NCBI RefSeq assembly: GCF_050876985.1
Contig: NZ_JBPAPP010000001.1
Strand: one strand, 5' to 3'
DNA: 64,000 nucleotides
DNA from: Halopseudomonas sp002296055
Lineage (GTDB): Bacteria; Pseudomonadota; Gammaproteobacteria; Pseudomonadales; Pseudomonadaceae
The notes beneath the pieces were generated by a model that was given only the letters and a program-made list of their open reading frames with translations, ran no database searches and had not been told where the DNA came from. The stretch's first letter is position 1. Every line of letters begins with the position of its first letter. Shown one piece after another: positions 16,422 to 24,751 of the stretch. The translations under genes were made by a program, and so were the position numbers.

Positions 16422-17390
16422 TTAGAAGCCCAGTTCCTGATGGACGTTGTCCACAGCACGCTTGGGCATCGGCACGTAACCGTCCTTGAAGACCACTTCC
16501 TGGCCCTGCTTGGACAGCATCAGCTTAACGAACTCGCGCTCCAGCGGAGCCAGCTCGCCATTCGGCGCCTTGTTCACGTAAACGTAGAGGAAGCGCGACA
16601 GCGGGTAAGTACCGGCGATGGCGTTCTCTTCGTTGGCTTCGATGAAGGGTTGGCCTTCTTCAGCTGCCAGCGGAACAGCGCGGACGCTGGAGGTCTTGTA
16701 GCCCAGACCGGAGTAACCAACTGCGTTCAGCGACTGGCTGACAGACTGAACAACAGAAGCAGAACCGGGCTGCTCGTTTACACCGCTGCGGAAGTCACCC
16801 TTACACAGAGCGTTTTCCTTGAAGTAACCGTAGGTGCCGGATACCGAGTTACGACCGTACAGCTGGATGTCGCGATCAGCCCAGGCGCCGGTCAGACCCA
16901 GCTTGCCCCAGGTGTTCAGGTCTTCGCCACCGCACAGGCGGGTAGCAGAGAAGATGCCGTCAACCTGAGCCATGGTCAGGCCTTCGATCGGGTTGTCTTT
17001 GTGTGCGAAGACAGCCAGGGCATCGATAGCAACCGGAATAGCGGTCGGCTTGTAGCCATAGCGCTCTTCGAAGGCCTGGATTTCGCTGTCCTTCATCATG
17101 CGGCTCATCGGCGCCAGGTTGGAGGTACCTTCGGTCAGAGCCGGCGGCGCAGTAGAGGAACCAGCGGCCTGAATCTGTACGTTGACGTTAGGGTACAGGC
17201 GCTTAAATTCTTCGGCCCACAGAGTCATCATGTTGGCCAGAGTGTCAGAACCAACGCTGGACAGGTTGCCGGATACACCGCCAACGCGCTGGTAGTCTTC
17301 CAGGGCCGGATCAACGGCGGCAAAGCTGGTGCCGGCAACCAGGCCGGTAGCAGCGAAGGTCACGGCAGCGAACAAGCGCTTGAGTTTCAT
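16422..17390 (-). CDS. pstS: Periplasmic phosphate-binding protein PstS
   Basis: 322 residues from the ATG at 17390, which has AGGAG 7 nt upstream. The longer in-frame reading adds 21 residues without support. Signal peptide residues 1-24 ('KLKRLFAAVTFAATGLVAG', cleavage after FAA). Ligand-binding signatures include 'GSDTLANMM' near 46-54, 'QAAGSSTAPPAL' near 73-84, and 'GRNSVSGTYGYFKENAL' near 178-194, which supplies the phosphate-coordinating Ser/Thr/Arg residues. It captures phosphate in the periplasm for PstCAB. It is the first gene of the operon, preceded by a strong Pho box and followed by an attenuator hairpin, consistent with PstS being made in excess. Confidence 0.96.
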   Translation of the reverse strand: MKLKRLFAAVTFAATGLVAGTSFAAVDPALEDYQRVGGVSGNLSSVGSDTLANMMTLWAEEFKRLYPNVNVQIQAAGSSTAPPALTEGTSNLAPMSRMMKDSEIQAFEERYGYKPTAIPVAIDALAVFAHKDNPIEGLTMAQVDGIFSATRLCGGEDLNTWGKLGLTGAWADRDIQLYGRNSVSGTYGYFKENALCKGDFRSGVNEQPGSASVVQSVSQSLNAVGYSGLGYKTSSVRAVPLAAEEGQPFIEANEENAIAGTYPLSRFLYVYVNKAPNGELAPLEREFVKLMLSKQGQEVVFKDGYVPMPKRAVDNVHQELGF

Positions 17391-17430
17391 GTCATTCTCC
17401 TGTTGAGGTAGTGTTTGCAACACGCGACTC

Positions 17431-17475
17431 AGTATCAGAGCGGGTTGTGACAACTCTATTCACGAATTATGACAA
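17431..17475 (-). promoter_or_regulatory. PhoB-dependent promoter (three-repeat Pho box and -10) of pstS
   Basis: Reading on the minus strand, three 7-bp units at exact 11-bp spacing: TTGTCAT-AATT-CGTGAAT-AGAG-TTGTCAC (17475 down to 17447). The outer two match the CTGTCAT/C Pho half-site closely, the middle one weakly. Ten bases further downstream is GATACT (17436-17431), a good -10 at the spacing expected when PhoB replaces the -35 contact. Confidence 0.8.
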
Positions 17476-17624
17476 TTGTGTGAAGCGCAGAATCTGCAGC
17501 AGAACGCTGCCAGACAATGATTGAGAGGCAGGCGGCAATCCCTTACCATAGGCGGCTTGCCGCGTAACGGGCTTGCGCCGAGGCACGGCACAACAAATAC
17601 AATAGACCATTACCGAGTCTACCA

Positions 17625-18017
17625 ATGCACGATTTAGATACCGATCCCGTGCCACAGGGTGAACTGGCTCTCAAAATCACCGCCCTGCCACGCGACTGCA
17701 ACAGCTTTGGCGACATCTATGGGGGCTGGCTGGTGGCACAGATGGACGCCGCTGGTACCAGTATTGCTGCACGCATTGCCCGTGGCCGCGTTGCCACGGT
17801 CGCCATCGACCGCATGGGCTTCATGGTCCCGGTGCCGGTGGGAGCACAGCTGGCGTTCCACGGCGAGGTGCTGGACATTGGCCGCAGCTCGATCAAGATC
17901 CTGGTCGAAGTCTGGAGCGAAGATCTGGCCCACGATGAAAGCCGCAAGGTCACCGAAGCCACCTTCGTCTTCGTTGCCATTGATGACCGCGGTCGTACCC
18001 GGGTGATTCCGTCCTAA
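17625..18017 (+). CDS. yciA: YciA-family acyl-CoA thioesterase
   Basis: 130 residues, hotdog fold. It hydrolyses short- to medium-chain acyl-CoA to free acid and CoA in the cytoplasm. The signature 'DIYGGWLVAQMDAAGTSIAA' (about 30-49) contains the catalytic-loop Asp and the helix that defines this family, and 'VTEATFVFVAID' (about 108-119) is the typical C-terminal strand. It probably works as a hexamer like E. coli YciA (family knowledge). It is alone, divergent from pstS across 234 bp, and 24 bp upstream of the TRAP small permease, with which it may be co-transcribed. Confidence 0.88.
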   Translation: MHDLDTDPVPQGELALKITALPRDCNSFGDIYGGWLVAQMDAAGTSIAARIARGRVATVAIDRMGFMVPVPVGAQLAFHGEVLDIGRSSIKILVEVWSEDLAHDESRKVTEATFVFVAIDDRGRTRVIPS

Positions 18018-18041
18018 GCAGGTTGGCACCCCCAACCCCTG

Positions 18042-18617
18042 ATGGACACCAGCTACATGACCCAACGCTTTCTCTCCGCCGGGCTTGGCCTTGCCAGGCA
18101 TATTGACCGTGGCACCAGCCTGCTCGGCCGCGCGGTCGCCTGGCTGACACTGCTGATGGTGCTACTGACCTGCGCCGTGGTGCTGCTGCGCTATGGCTTC
18201 AGCATTGGTGCCACTGCCACCCAGGAAGTCATCCTCTACGCCCACTCGCTGGTCTTTCTCGGCGCCGCCGCCTGGGCGCTGCAGCGCGATGCCCATGTGC
18301 GCGTCGACATCTTTTACCGGCGCATGGGCAATCGCGGCAAGGCGCTGATCGACCTGCTCGGCAGCCTGCTGTTTCTACTGCCGATGTGCCTGTTTCTGGC
18401 GTGGAACTGCTGGGACTATGTCGCCATGTCCTGGCAACGCCAGGAACGCTCGGCCGATGCCGGCGGTCTTGCCTGGGTCTATGTACACAAGAGCTTCATT
18501 CTGTTGCTGGTTGCCAGCTTGCTACTGCAAGGACTGGCGCAGGTGCTCAAGACCCTGGCGGTGCTGGGCGGTGTTAGCAGCACGCATTTGCCGACAAGCC
18601 ATGAGGAGCACCTGTGA
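18042..18617 (+). CDS. TRAP transporter small permease (DctQ-like)
   Basis: 191 residues with four hydrophobic segments (about 31-51, 63-80, 108-128, 148-170), the layout of the small membrane subunit of tripartite ATP-independent periplasmic transporters. The motif 'EVILYAHSLVFLGAAAWALQ' followed by 'HVRVDIFYRRM' (about 62-95) is typical of the TakQ/mannitol-chloroaromatic branch. The ATG at 18042 lacks a clear SD; an ATG at 18057 is a possible alternative. The stop overlaps the large permease start (TGATG), implying coupling. No binding protein is adjacent; a candidate lies at 25430-26530. Confidence 0.9.
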   Translation: MDTSYMTQRFLSAGLGLARHIDRGTSLLGRAVAWLTLLMVLLTCAVVLLRYGFSIGATATQEVILYAHSLVFLGAAAWALQRDAHVRVDIFYRRMGNRGKALIDLLGSLLFLLPMCLFLAWNCWDYVAMSWQRQERSADAGGLAWVYVHKSFILLLVASLLLQGLAQVLKTLAVLGGVSSTHLPTSHEEHL

Positions 18618-19993
18618 TGGGCGGTGAAATCATGGCGATTGCCCTGTTCGTATGCCTCTGCCTGGCACTGATGGCCGGCTTCCCGGTGGCCTTCACCCTG
18701 GGCGGGGTTTCCCTGCTGTTTGCCGGTATCGGCATCCTCTTCAACCTGTTTGAGCCCAGCTTTCTCGGCGCCCTGCCCAGCCGCCTGTACGGCACCATGA
18801 CCAACCAGACACTGCTGGCAGTGCCGCTGTTCGTGTTCATGGGCGTGATGCTGGAAAAGTCGAAGATTGCCGAAGACTTGCTGGAGTCCATGTCGCGGTT
18901 GTTCGGCAGCCTGCGCGGCGGGCTGGCCTTCTCAGTATGTATCGTCGGTGCTCTCTTGGCAGCCAGTACCGGCATTGTTGGCGCTACCGTGGTGACGCTC
19001 GGCCTGCTGGCCCTGCCGACCATGCTGCGTCGGGGCTATGATCCGGCGCTGGCCACCGGCACCCTGGCCGCGACCGGCACGCTGGGGCAGATCATTCCGC
19101 CGTCGATCATTCTCGTGCTGCTGGGCGATGTACTGTCCAACGCCTATCAGCAGGCCCAGCAGAAGCTGGGTATCTTCTCGCCCAAAACCGTCACCGTCAG
19201 CGATCTGTTTGTCGGCGCACTGCTGCCGGGGCTGCTGCTGGTGTTGCTGTACCTGGCCTATCTGGCGTTTGTTGCCCTGCGTCAGCCGGAAAAGCTGCCG
19301 GCACCCGCACCGGAGGACAGTGGCGCGGTGTCAGTCACGCAGCTGCTGCGCAGCCTGCTGCCGCCGCTGCTACTGATCATGGCGGTGCTGGGGTCGATTC
19401 TGGCAGGCGTTGCCACACCCACCGAGGCCGCCGCCGTTGGCGCCCTGGGCGCAGGCCTGTTGGCGTTGTTCAAGCGCCAGCTGAATCTCGGCAAGCTGCG
19501 CGAGGTAGCCCAGGCGACCGCCGAGATCAGTGCCATGGTGTTCATGATTCTACTGGGCGCGTCCATCTTCTCGCTGGTGTTCCGCGGCTTTGGCGGTGAC
19601 GAGCTGATTCACGACCTGTTCCACTCGCTGCCGGGCGGTGCCTTCACCGCCATGCTGGTGGTGATGCTGGCGATCTTCCTGCTGGGCTTTATTCTCGACT
19701 TTATCGAGATCACCTTCGTGGTGGTGCCGATCGTCGGGCCGGTACTGCTGAGCATGGGCGTTGACCCGGTCTGGCTGGGCGTGATGATCGCGCTGAATCT
19801 GCAGACCTCGTTCCTGACGCCGCCCTTCGGCCTGTCGCTGTTCTATCTGCGCAGCGTTACCCCGGCGCAGATACCAACCTCGGCAATCTATCGGGGCGTG
19901 CTGCCCTTTATCCTGATTCAGCTCATGATGCTGGCGATCGCCGCCTGCTGGCCGGGTCTGATTACCTGGCTGCCGGGGCTGCTGGCCAAATAA
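18617..19993 (+). CDS. TRAP transporter large permease (DctM-like)
   Basis: 458 residues from the ATG at 18617, which has GGAG 9 nt upstream; a GTG one codon earlier is possible. It is a 12-helix sodium-coupled transport subunit. Family motifs include 'GFPVAFTLGGVSLLFAGIG' near 19-37, 'ASTGIVGATVVTLGLLALP' near 115-133, 'AATGTLGQIIPPSIILVLLG' near 152-171 and 'GVATPTEAAAVGALGAGLLA' near 262-281. A cytoplasmic insert ('NAYQQAQQKLGIFSPKTVT') marks the branch that carries 2-oxo acids or aromatic acids (family knowledge). It translates from the overlap with the small permease and converges with the signal peptidase paralogue downstream. Confidence 0.93.
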   Translation: MGGEIMAIALFVCLCLALMAGFPVAFTLGGVSLLFAGIGILFNLFEPSFLGALPSRLYGTMTNQTLLAVPLFVFMGVMLEKSKIAEDLLESMSRLFGSLRGGLAFSVCIVGALLAASTGIVGATVVTLGLLALPTMLRRGYDPALATGTLAATGTLGQIIPPSIILVLLGDVLSNAYQQAQQKLGIFSPKTVTVSDLFVGALLPGLLLVLLYLAYLAFVALRQPEKLPAPAPEDSGAVSVTQLLRSLLPPLLLIMAVLGSILAGVATPTEAAAVGALGAGLLALFKRQLNLGKLREVAQATAEISAMVFMILLGASIFSLVFRGFGGDELIHDLFHSLPGGAFTAMLVVMLAIFLLGFILDFIEITFVVVPIVGPVLLSMGVDPVWLGVMIALNLQTSFLTPPFGLSLFYLRSVTPAQIPTSAIYRGVLPFILIQLMMLAIAACWPGLITWLPGLLAK

Positions 19994-20002
19994 TCTGCTG
20001 AC

Positions 20003-20839
20003 TCATTCCGCCGCGGTCCACACCAGCTCGCCCACCACCTGCTCGGCCGGCACACTGCCGAAGTAACGGCTGTCGTTGGAGTTGTCACGGTTGTCGCCCA
20101 GAAAGAAATAGTGGCCGGGCGGCACCTTGAAGGTGCGCACCTCGCCTGGCGGCGCGTCATCCAGCTCCTGAATGCGATAGCTTTGCCCGCCGTTAACCTC
20201 GCGGTATATGCGGCGTCCTGCTGCGTCTACCAGCAACGTGCGTGGCAGAATCTGGCCGTTGATGACCACCGCATCGGGCGTTAGCGCGATCACGTCGCCC
20301 GGCAACGCCATCAGGCGCTTGACGTACAACACCTGCTGATCCGGCGGGTAAAACACATACACCTGGCCGCGGCGCAGGCGCGCGGTATCTACCAGGCCGC
20401 TGCCCGGCAGCCGCTGGCCAAACAGGCTGCGGTGGGCGAACCCCCACTTTTGCGCAACGAACAGATCGCCTTCCAGCAAGGTCGGATGCATTGACGCCGA
20501 AGGCACCGAATACGGCTCGTACAGGTAGAGGCGAGTACCGAGAATACTGGCCATCAAGAGCAGATAGAGGCCAACCGGCACCCAGGCACGGCAGTACCAG
20601 CGGCGCACTTGTGCCGGATCATAGCGGCGCGCAATCAAGGCCGCATGCAGCGGACAGATCAGGCTGAAAGCCAGGGTCAGCGCCAAGCCGAAATACCAGT
20701 CCACCCCGGCCGTGACCAGGCTGGCTACGAGATAGAGCCAGAACAACCCTGGCCGGTTGACGTACAAGAATACGAAGGGCTGCAGGAAGATGCCCAGCAC
20801 CACGCTGAGCCACACTCGGGGAGTCCACGCTGTCGACAC
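20003..20839 (-). CDS. Signal peptidase I paralogue with multi-helix N-terminus
   Basis: 278 residues from the GTG at 20839, which sits 5 nt after AAGGAG; the GTG at 20845 overlaps that SD and is unlikely. Signal peptidase I cleaves Sec and Tat signal peptides at the periplasmic face. The catalytic Ser is in 'YSVPSASMHPTLLEGD' (about 120-135), the Lys in 'YVKRLMALPGDVI' (about 172-184) and box E is 'GDNRDNSNDSRYFG' (about 247-260). The N-terminus holds about three hydrophobic segments before the catalytic part, unlike the two of housekeeping LepB, and there is no lepA or rnc neighbour. It is therefore an accessory copy; its dedicated substrates are unknown. Confidence 0.88.
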   Translation of the reverse strand: MSTAWTPRVWLSVVLGIFLQPFVFLYVNRPGLFWLYLVASLVTAGVDWYFGLALTLAFSLICPLHAALIARRYDPAQVRRWYCRAWVPVGLYLLLMASILGTRLYLYEPYSVPSASMHPTLLEGDLFVAQKWGFAHRSLFGQRLPGSGLVDTARLRRGQVYVFYPPDQQVLYVKRLMALPGDVIALTPDAVVINGQILPRTLLVDAAGRRIYREVNGGQSYRIQELDDAPPGEVRTFKVPPGHYFFLGDNRDNSNDSRYFGSVPAEQVVGELVWTAAE

Positions 20840-20899
20840 AACCACTCCTTGGAAAACGGGCCGTCATGGCCCAATTCCCGCTTGGACCGCGGCGCCGCC

Positions 20900-21826
20900 T
20901 CAGGGTTGCAGCTGGCGACGATTCAACGGCCCAAAACGCTCGGCGTACAGCTGGCTGACCCAGTCGATAAAAACCCGCACGCGGCGTGACGGCTGGCGGT
21001 GGCGCGGGTAAAGCGCGTGAACAGGAAGACCCGGGCTGGGGTAGGCCGCCAGCACTTCAACCAACTCGCCACTGGCCAGTTGCCGCTCGATGCGGTAGCG
21101 CGGCAACTGAATCAGGCCGCAACCACGCAGCGCGCAGGCGACATAGCTGTCGGCGTGGTTAACATCGATGCGACTGGCCAACTCAACCTGTTGCACCGCT
21201 CCCTCGACCAGAAACTCCAAGGGATAGCGGCGATCTTGATGACTGGCAAAAAAGCCGACTGCCAGATGCTCAGTCAGCTCATCCGGGTGCTGCGGATGGC
21301 CGTAGCGCTGCAGATACGCCGGGCTGGCACAGGTTACCTCGGGGATCAGCGCCAGCGGTTTCGCACTCAGCGACGAGTCCTGCGGAGTACCGCTGCGAAT
21401 CACGCAATCCACCCCCTCGGCCACCAGGTCTACCAGCCGGTCGCCACTGCCGACCACCAGATGAATACGCGGATACAGGCGCTGAAAGTGGTCAATGTGC
21501 GGCAGCACGATGCGCGAGGCATGCGAGCCGTGCAAATCCAGCCGCAGGGTGCCTTCGGGCTCTCGTGCCTGCCGGGCAACATCTTCATCGGCAGCCTCCA
21601 GCTCGGCCAGAATGCGCTGGCAGCGCTGGTAGTAGCGCTGCCCGTCATGGGTGGTTTTCACCTTGCGCGTGGTGCGCTCCAGCAGACGCGCGCCCAAACG
21701 CTCTTCCAGCGCCTTGATGGCGTGGGTCGCAGTCGCACGCGGAATGCTCAGGTCAGCCGCCGCGCGGGTAAAGCTGCCCTGCTCGACGATGCGCATGAAC
21801 AACCGCAGGCTGTCGAAACGATCCAT
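20900..21826 (-). CDS. LysR-family transcriptional regulator
   Basis: 308 residues. The N-terminal winged helix-turn-helix is at about 1-60 ('FMRIVEQGSFTRAAADLSIP' then 'RATATHAIKALEERLG'), and the C-terminal two-lobed effector domain covers about 90-295 ('LRLDLHGSHASRIVLPHI', 'GVDCVIRSG', 'VACALRGCGLIQLPRY'). It belongs to the CrgA/DsdC-like branch with a short inter-domain helix. It is divergent from the SDR gene at 21932 across 105 bp, the usual arrangement for a LysR protein controlling its neighbour and itself. The effector is unknown. Confidence 0.93.
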   Translation of the reverse strand: MDRFDSLRLFMRIVEQGSFTRAAADLSIPRATATHAIKALEERLGARLLERTTRKVKTTHDGQRYYQRCQRILAELEAADEDVARQAREPEGTLRLDLHGSHASRIVLPHIDHFQRLYPRIHLVVGSGDRLVDLVAEGVDCVIRSGTPQDSSLSAKPLALIPEVTCASPAYLQRYGHPQHPDELTEHLAVGFFASHQDRRYPLEFLVEGAVQQVELASRIDVNHADSYVACALRGCGLIQLPRYRIERQLASGELVEVLAAYPSPGLPVHALYPRHRQPSRRVRVFIDWVSQLYAERFGPLNRRQLQP

Positions 21827-21931
21827 GGAGATTGTTGTTCCTGATTGAATTCTCTTGGCAGTTTAGCGGCATTTATCCCATCTGGCGCAACAACCATACT
21901 GCCAAGCAGCCCATCAACAGGAGACCTCAGC

Positions 21932-22666
21932 ATGACCACCCCAACCACAGCGCTGGTCACCGGCGCATCCCGCGGCATTGGCCGCGCCATCGCCCAGCGT
22001 CTGGCTGCCGACGGCTTCACCGTGATCATCAACTACGCTCGCGACGGCGCCGCAGCACAGGATACCGTTGCCGAAATAACAGCAGCCGGCGGCAAGGCCA
22101 TCGCGCTGCAGGCTGACGTCAGTGACCCGCAACAACTGCAGCGGCTGTTCGCCGAGGCCGTTCAGGCGGCCGGTCCGCTCGCCGCCATCGTGCACAACGC
22201 TGGCATCCTGCCGATGGCTAACATCGAGCTGACGACTATCGAATCCTTCGATCAGTGCGTGGCGGTCAACCTGCGCAGCACTTTTTTGCTGATGGGCCAC
22301 GCCCGCGAACACCTCAGCGCAGGCGGCCGTTTTGTTGCGCTGTCCAGCAGCGTATTGGCGCGCAACTTCCCGGGGTACGGGCCCTACATCGCCTCCAAGG
22401 CAGGAGTTGAAGGACTGATACGCGTATTCGCCAACGAGCTGCGCGGTCGCCAGATCACCGCCAACGCCGTCGCGCCGGGGCCGGTAGCCACCGAATTGTT
22501 CTTCAAGGGTAAAACGCCGGAGCAGATCGCTCAGCTGGCGGCGATGAACCCGCTGGAGCGTCTGGGCGAGCCGGAGGATATCGCCAACACCGTGGCCTTT
22601 CTGTGCAGCAAGGACGGCGGCTGGGTCAACGGTCAGGTGCTGCGCGCCAACGGCGGTTTTGCCTGA
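21932..22666 (+). CDS. Short-chain dehydrogenase/reductase (SDR)
   Basis: 244 residues from the ATG at 21932 (AGGAG 8 nt before); an upstream frame reaching 21845 would run back into the regulator start and lacks an SD. Classical NAD(P)-dependent oxidoreductase: cofactor motif 'TGASRGIGRAIA' (about 9-20), 'HNAGILPM' (about 86-93), catalytic Ser in 'LSSSVLA' (about 137-143) and 'YGPYIASK' giving Tyr and Lys (about 150-157). The ending 'VNGQVLRANGGFA' is typical of the 3-oxoacyl-ACP reductase-like group. It is probably the target of the divergent LysR protein; the substrate is unknown. Confidence 0.92.
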   Translation: MTTPTTALVTGASRGIGRAIAQRLAADGFTVIINYARDGAAAQDTVAEITAAGGKAIALQADVSDPQQLQRLFAEAVQAAGPLAAIVHNAGILPMANIELTTIESFDQCVAVNLRSTFLLMGHAREHLSAGGRFVALSSSVLARNFPGYGPYIASKAGVEGLIRVFANELRGRQITANAVAPGPVATELFFKGKTPEQIAQLAAMNPLERLGEPEDIANTVAFLCSKDGGWVNGQVLRANGGFA

Positions 22667-22668
22667 GC

Positions 22669-23058
22669 TCAGCTCTCTGCACTCTGCTCCAGACGGAAAA
22701 TCAGGACGCAGAGCAGCAGGGCCGGCAGATTGGTCGATACCGGGTTGAACGCCTCGATCAGCAGCATCGGGGTGAACAACGCGACGTAGGCGAGCAGCCC
22801 AACCAGTCCAGCGGCGGCGGCGAGCACCGGCCAGCGGCCAAACCAACCAAACAGAATCAGCAATCCCAGCAGCACTTCCGCCGCACCGGCCAGCGGCGAG
22901 AGGACCTGGGCGTTCAAGCCCAGACCGGCTGCATCAACCATCTGCACCTCAACCGGACTGAGAAACAGCAGCTTGGGCACCAGGCCGTGATAGATAAAGA
23001 CAAACGCCAGCATCCAGCGACACCAGCGGGCCAGCTTCAGCAACTCACCGCTACTCAT
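22669..23058 (-). CDS. DoxX-like integral membrane protein
   Basis: 129 residues from the ATG at 23058; it overlaps the upstream gene by 8 bp, so it is probably coupled to it. Four hydrophobic segments (about 12-32, 50-70, 75-95, 105-120) with the family pattern 'FVFIYHGLVPKLLFLSP' and 'GAAEVLLGLLILFGWFGRWP'. DoxX/DoxD-like proteins are inner-membrane quinone-associated or stress-related proteins of poorly defined role. Its pairing with a DCC-family thiol protein is a recurring association in proteobacteria (from memory). It converges on the SDR gene with 2 bp between stops. Confidence 0.8.
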   Translation of the reverse strand: MSSGELLKLARWCRWMLAFVFIYHGLVPKLLFLSPVEVQMVDAAGLGLNAQVLSPLAGAAEVLLGLLILFGWFGRWPVLAAAAGLVGLLAYVALFTPMLLIEAFNPVSTNLPALLLCVLIFRLEQSAES

Positions 23059-23461
23059 CGACGAAGCGCCCGGCGTGGTCAGCCGACGGCAAGCGGCACA
23101 GCTCGTATCGGCCAAACAGCCGGTAGCGATTCAGCGCGATACGGTCGTACAGCCAATCGCGCAGCGGGCGCGGAATCAGCTGAAACATCAGCAGGCCGCG
23201 CCACGGCCAGCCAAGCCGATGCATGACGAAGAAGAAGGCGGCGCTCTTCTCGAAGCAGCGCTCGCCATCGCTGACCAGCATGGTTTCAAAGGTATCGGTC
23301 GGATAGCCATGGTGTGCCAGTAACCGCTGCCCAGCCACCGACTGCACGCTGCAGAGCCGAAAGCGATGCTCAGTGTCGTGCTCAATGATGAAATTGGCCC
23401 AGGCGCTGCAGAGCTTGCAGACCCCGTCGAACAGGATCACCGGCGTGCGAGCTTCGCCCAT
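23051..23461 (-). CDS. DCC-family thiol-disulfide oxidoreductase-like protein (DUF393)
   Basis: 136 residues. The defining motif 'LFDGVCKLCSAW' (about 10-21) holds a CxxC-like Cys pair at the thioredoxin-like position; 'EKSAAFFFVMHRLG' and 'ALNRYRLFGR' are also typical. The family is predicted to act in thiol redox chemistry, but no substrate is established. It lies 8 bp downstream of the RDD gene and overlaps the DoxX gene, forming a three-gene minus-strand operon of small membrane or redox proteins. Confidence 0.88.
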   Translation of the reverse strand: MGEARTPVILFDGVCKLCSAWANFIIEHDTEHRFRLCSVQSVAGQRLLAHHGYPTDTFETMLVSDGERCFEKSAAFFFVMHRLGWPWRGLLMFQLIPRPLRDWLYDRIALNRYRLFGRYELCRLPSADHAGRFVDE

Positions 23462-23469
23462 GGCCGGTC

Positions 23470-23922
23470 TCAGGCCTTACCTTCAAAGCGTACCGGCTCA
23501 CGGGGCTCGACGATCACCACACTGCCGGCGATCTTGTCGTGCCAAGCCTGCTTGCGCGCATCAAACACCACCCAGATAAAGCCTAGGCACAGCGGCAGTG
23601 CCGAGACAAAGTAGCCGATATAGCGCAGCACGCACTGCCCCACCGGTAGCGGCTCACCAGTACGCGCATCAACCACCCGCAAGCGCAGCACCATCTTGCC
23701 CGGCGTTCCGAGAAAGCGGCGCCAGAACCAAAGCGTGGCGATAAAGGGCACAACGTAGCTGAGCAATACATCCCAGACGCCATGCACCATGGTTTCATCA
23801 ATCCAGTAGTTTTCACCGTAGATCAGCGCCAGCGGCACCATCAACACCACAGCAAAAATCACCGAGTCGATCAGGGTGGCGCCAAAGCGCAGCCAGAAGC
23901 CGGCGTAGTGGGGGTCGCTCAT
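23470..23922 (-). CDS. RDD-family membrane protein
   Basis: 150 residues with about four hydrophobic segments. The RDD signature appears as 'FWLRFGATLIDSVIFAVVLM' (about 9-28) with Arg and Asp in the first helix, and 'GTPGKMVLRLRVVDARTG' (about 73-90) plus 'WHDKIAGSVVIV' near the end are diagnostic of the family. RDD proteins have been proposed as transporters, including Na+/H+ exchange in some cases, but no role can be assigned here. First gene of the RDD-DCC-DoxX run. Confidence 0.88.
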   Translation of the reverse strand: MSDPHYAGFWLRFGATLIDSVIFAVVLMVPLALIYGENYWIDETMVHGVWDVLLSYVVPFIATLWFWRRFLGTPGKMVLRLRVVDARTGEPLPVGQCVLRYIGYFVSALPLCLGFIWVVFDARKQAWHDKIAGSVVIVEPREPVRFEGKA

Positions 23923-23993
23923 GGTCAGTCCTTTGTACAGGTGAGAATCCCGCGAGCTTATCAGGCTTGGCCAGCGGCGTGGGCCGGCCGTGC

Positions 23994-24452
23994 TTAATCT
24001 GTAAGCGTCACGGCGTAATGAAAAAAGACCTCATCACGTACCCAGCCGGTCGACTCGTAAAGCCGCTGGGCAGAGGTATTGGTGATCGCCGTCGCCAGCT
24101 CCATGCGCACCGCACCGCGGGCCTTGGCCTGCTGTCCGGCAGCCGTCAGCAACTGCTCTGCGACACCCTGACGACGAAAGTCAGCGGCAACAAACAGATC
24201 ATACAGCACGCAAATCGGCGCCATATCCACCGAACAGAAGGTCGGGTACAGCTGGCAGAAGCCCGCCAGCTCGCCCTCGGCGGATTCTGCCATCAGCACC
24301 ACAGACTCGCCGTTCTGCAAGCGGGCATGCAGGTAAGCGATAGCGCCGGGCAGATCGGCAGCTTGCTCATAGAACTGACGGTACAGATCAAACAGCACTC
24401 CTACCCGCTCGGCGTCCGCCGGCGTGGCGAGGCCAATGCGGATAGGGTTCAT
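23994..24452 (-). CDS. GNAT-family N-acetyltransferase
   Basis: 152 residues from the ATG at 24452, beginning MNPIRIGLATPADAERV; the longer in-frame reading adds 11 residues without an SD. The acetyl-CoA-binding motif A is 'LYDLFVAADFRRQGVAEQLL' (about 94-113) with the R/Q-x-x-G-x-A pattern, followed by 'ITNTSAQRLYESTGWVRDEV' (about 127-146), the usual motif B. It transfers acetyl groups from acetyl-CoA to an amine; the substrate is unknown. It stands alone between the RDD operon and a 299-bp intergenic stretch. Confidence 0.9.
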   Translation of the reverse strand: MNPIRIGLATPADAERVGVLFDLYRQFYEQAADLPGAIAYLHARLQNGESVVLMAESAEGELAGFCQLYPTFCSVDMAPICVLYDLFVAADFRRQGVAEQLLTAAGQQAKARGAVRMELATAITNTSAQRLYESTGWVRDEVFFHYAVTLTD

Positions 24453-24751
24453 GGGCGTGGCCACGCTTGGGCCTGACGCGGCCAAACCGGGGTTTTGCAG
24501 CCCCGCAGGCGTTTGCTGGGCGCGGGGTGCGCGCTGTCTACCATCGTGTTATGCCTCGCTGTCGTCACGCATTGTCTGACGTCGAGCCACAAGGACTGCG
24601 CCAGTGTGATAGGTGATTTTTGTAAACACCAACCACCCAGCCCACTATAGCCACCTGTGGTCAAAACGGGCATTTGCGCAGCGATCCTCGGCGAACAGGC
24701 GTGCAGCCTGCCGGCGCGGGTGCTGGCAAGCTGCCGCTGGGCCTATTTGGC
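24453..24751. other. Intergenic stretch, GNAT / cytochrome b561
   Basis: 299 bp without a credible gene. It holds short GC palindromes (for example CGGGG-N8-CCCCG near 24491) and a small direct repeat (GCCTATTT twice near 24740) just after the cytochrome b561 stop. I see no promoter or RNA motif I can name. Confidence 0.4.

Noticed and set aside
16332..17411. 359-codon plus-strand frame opposite pstS
   Set aside because: Shadow of pstS; no recognisable domain, and it runs through the attenuator hairpin.
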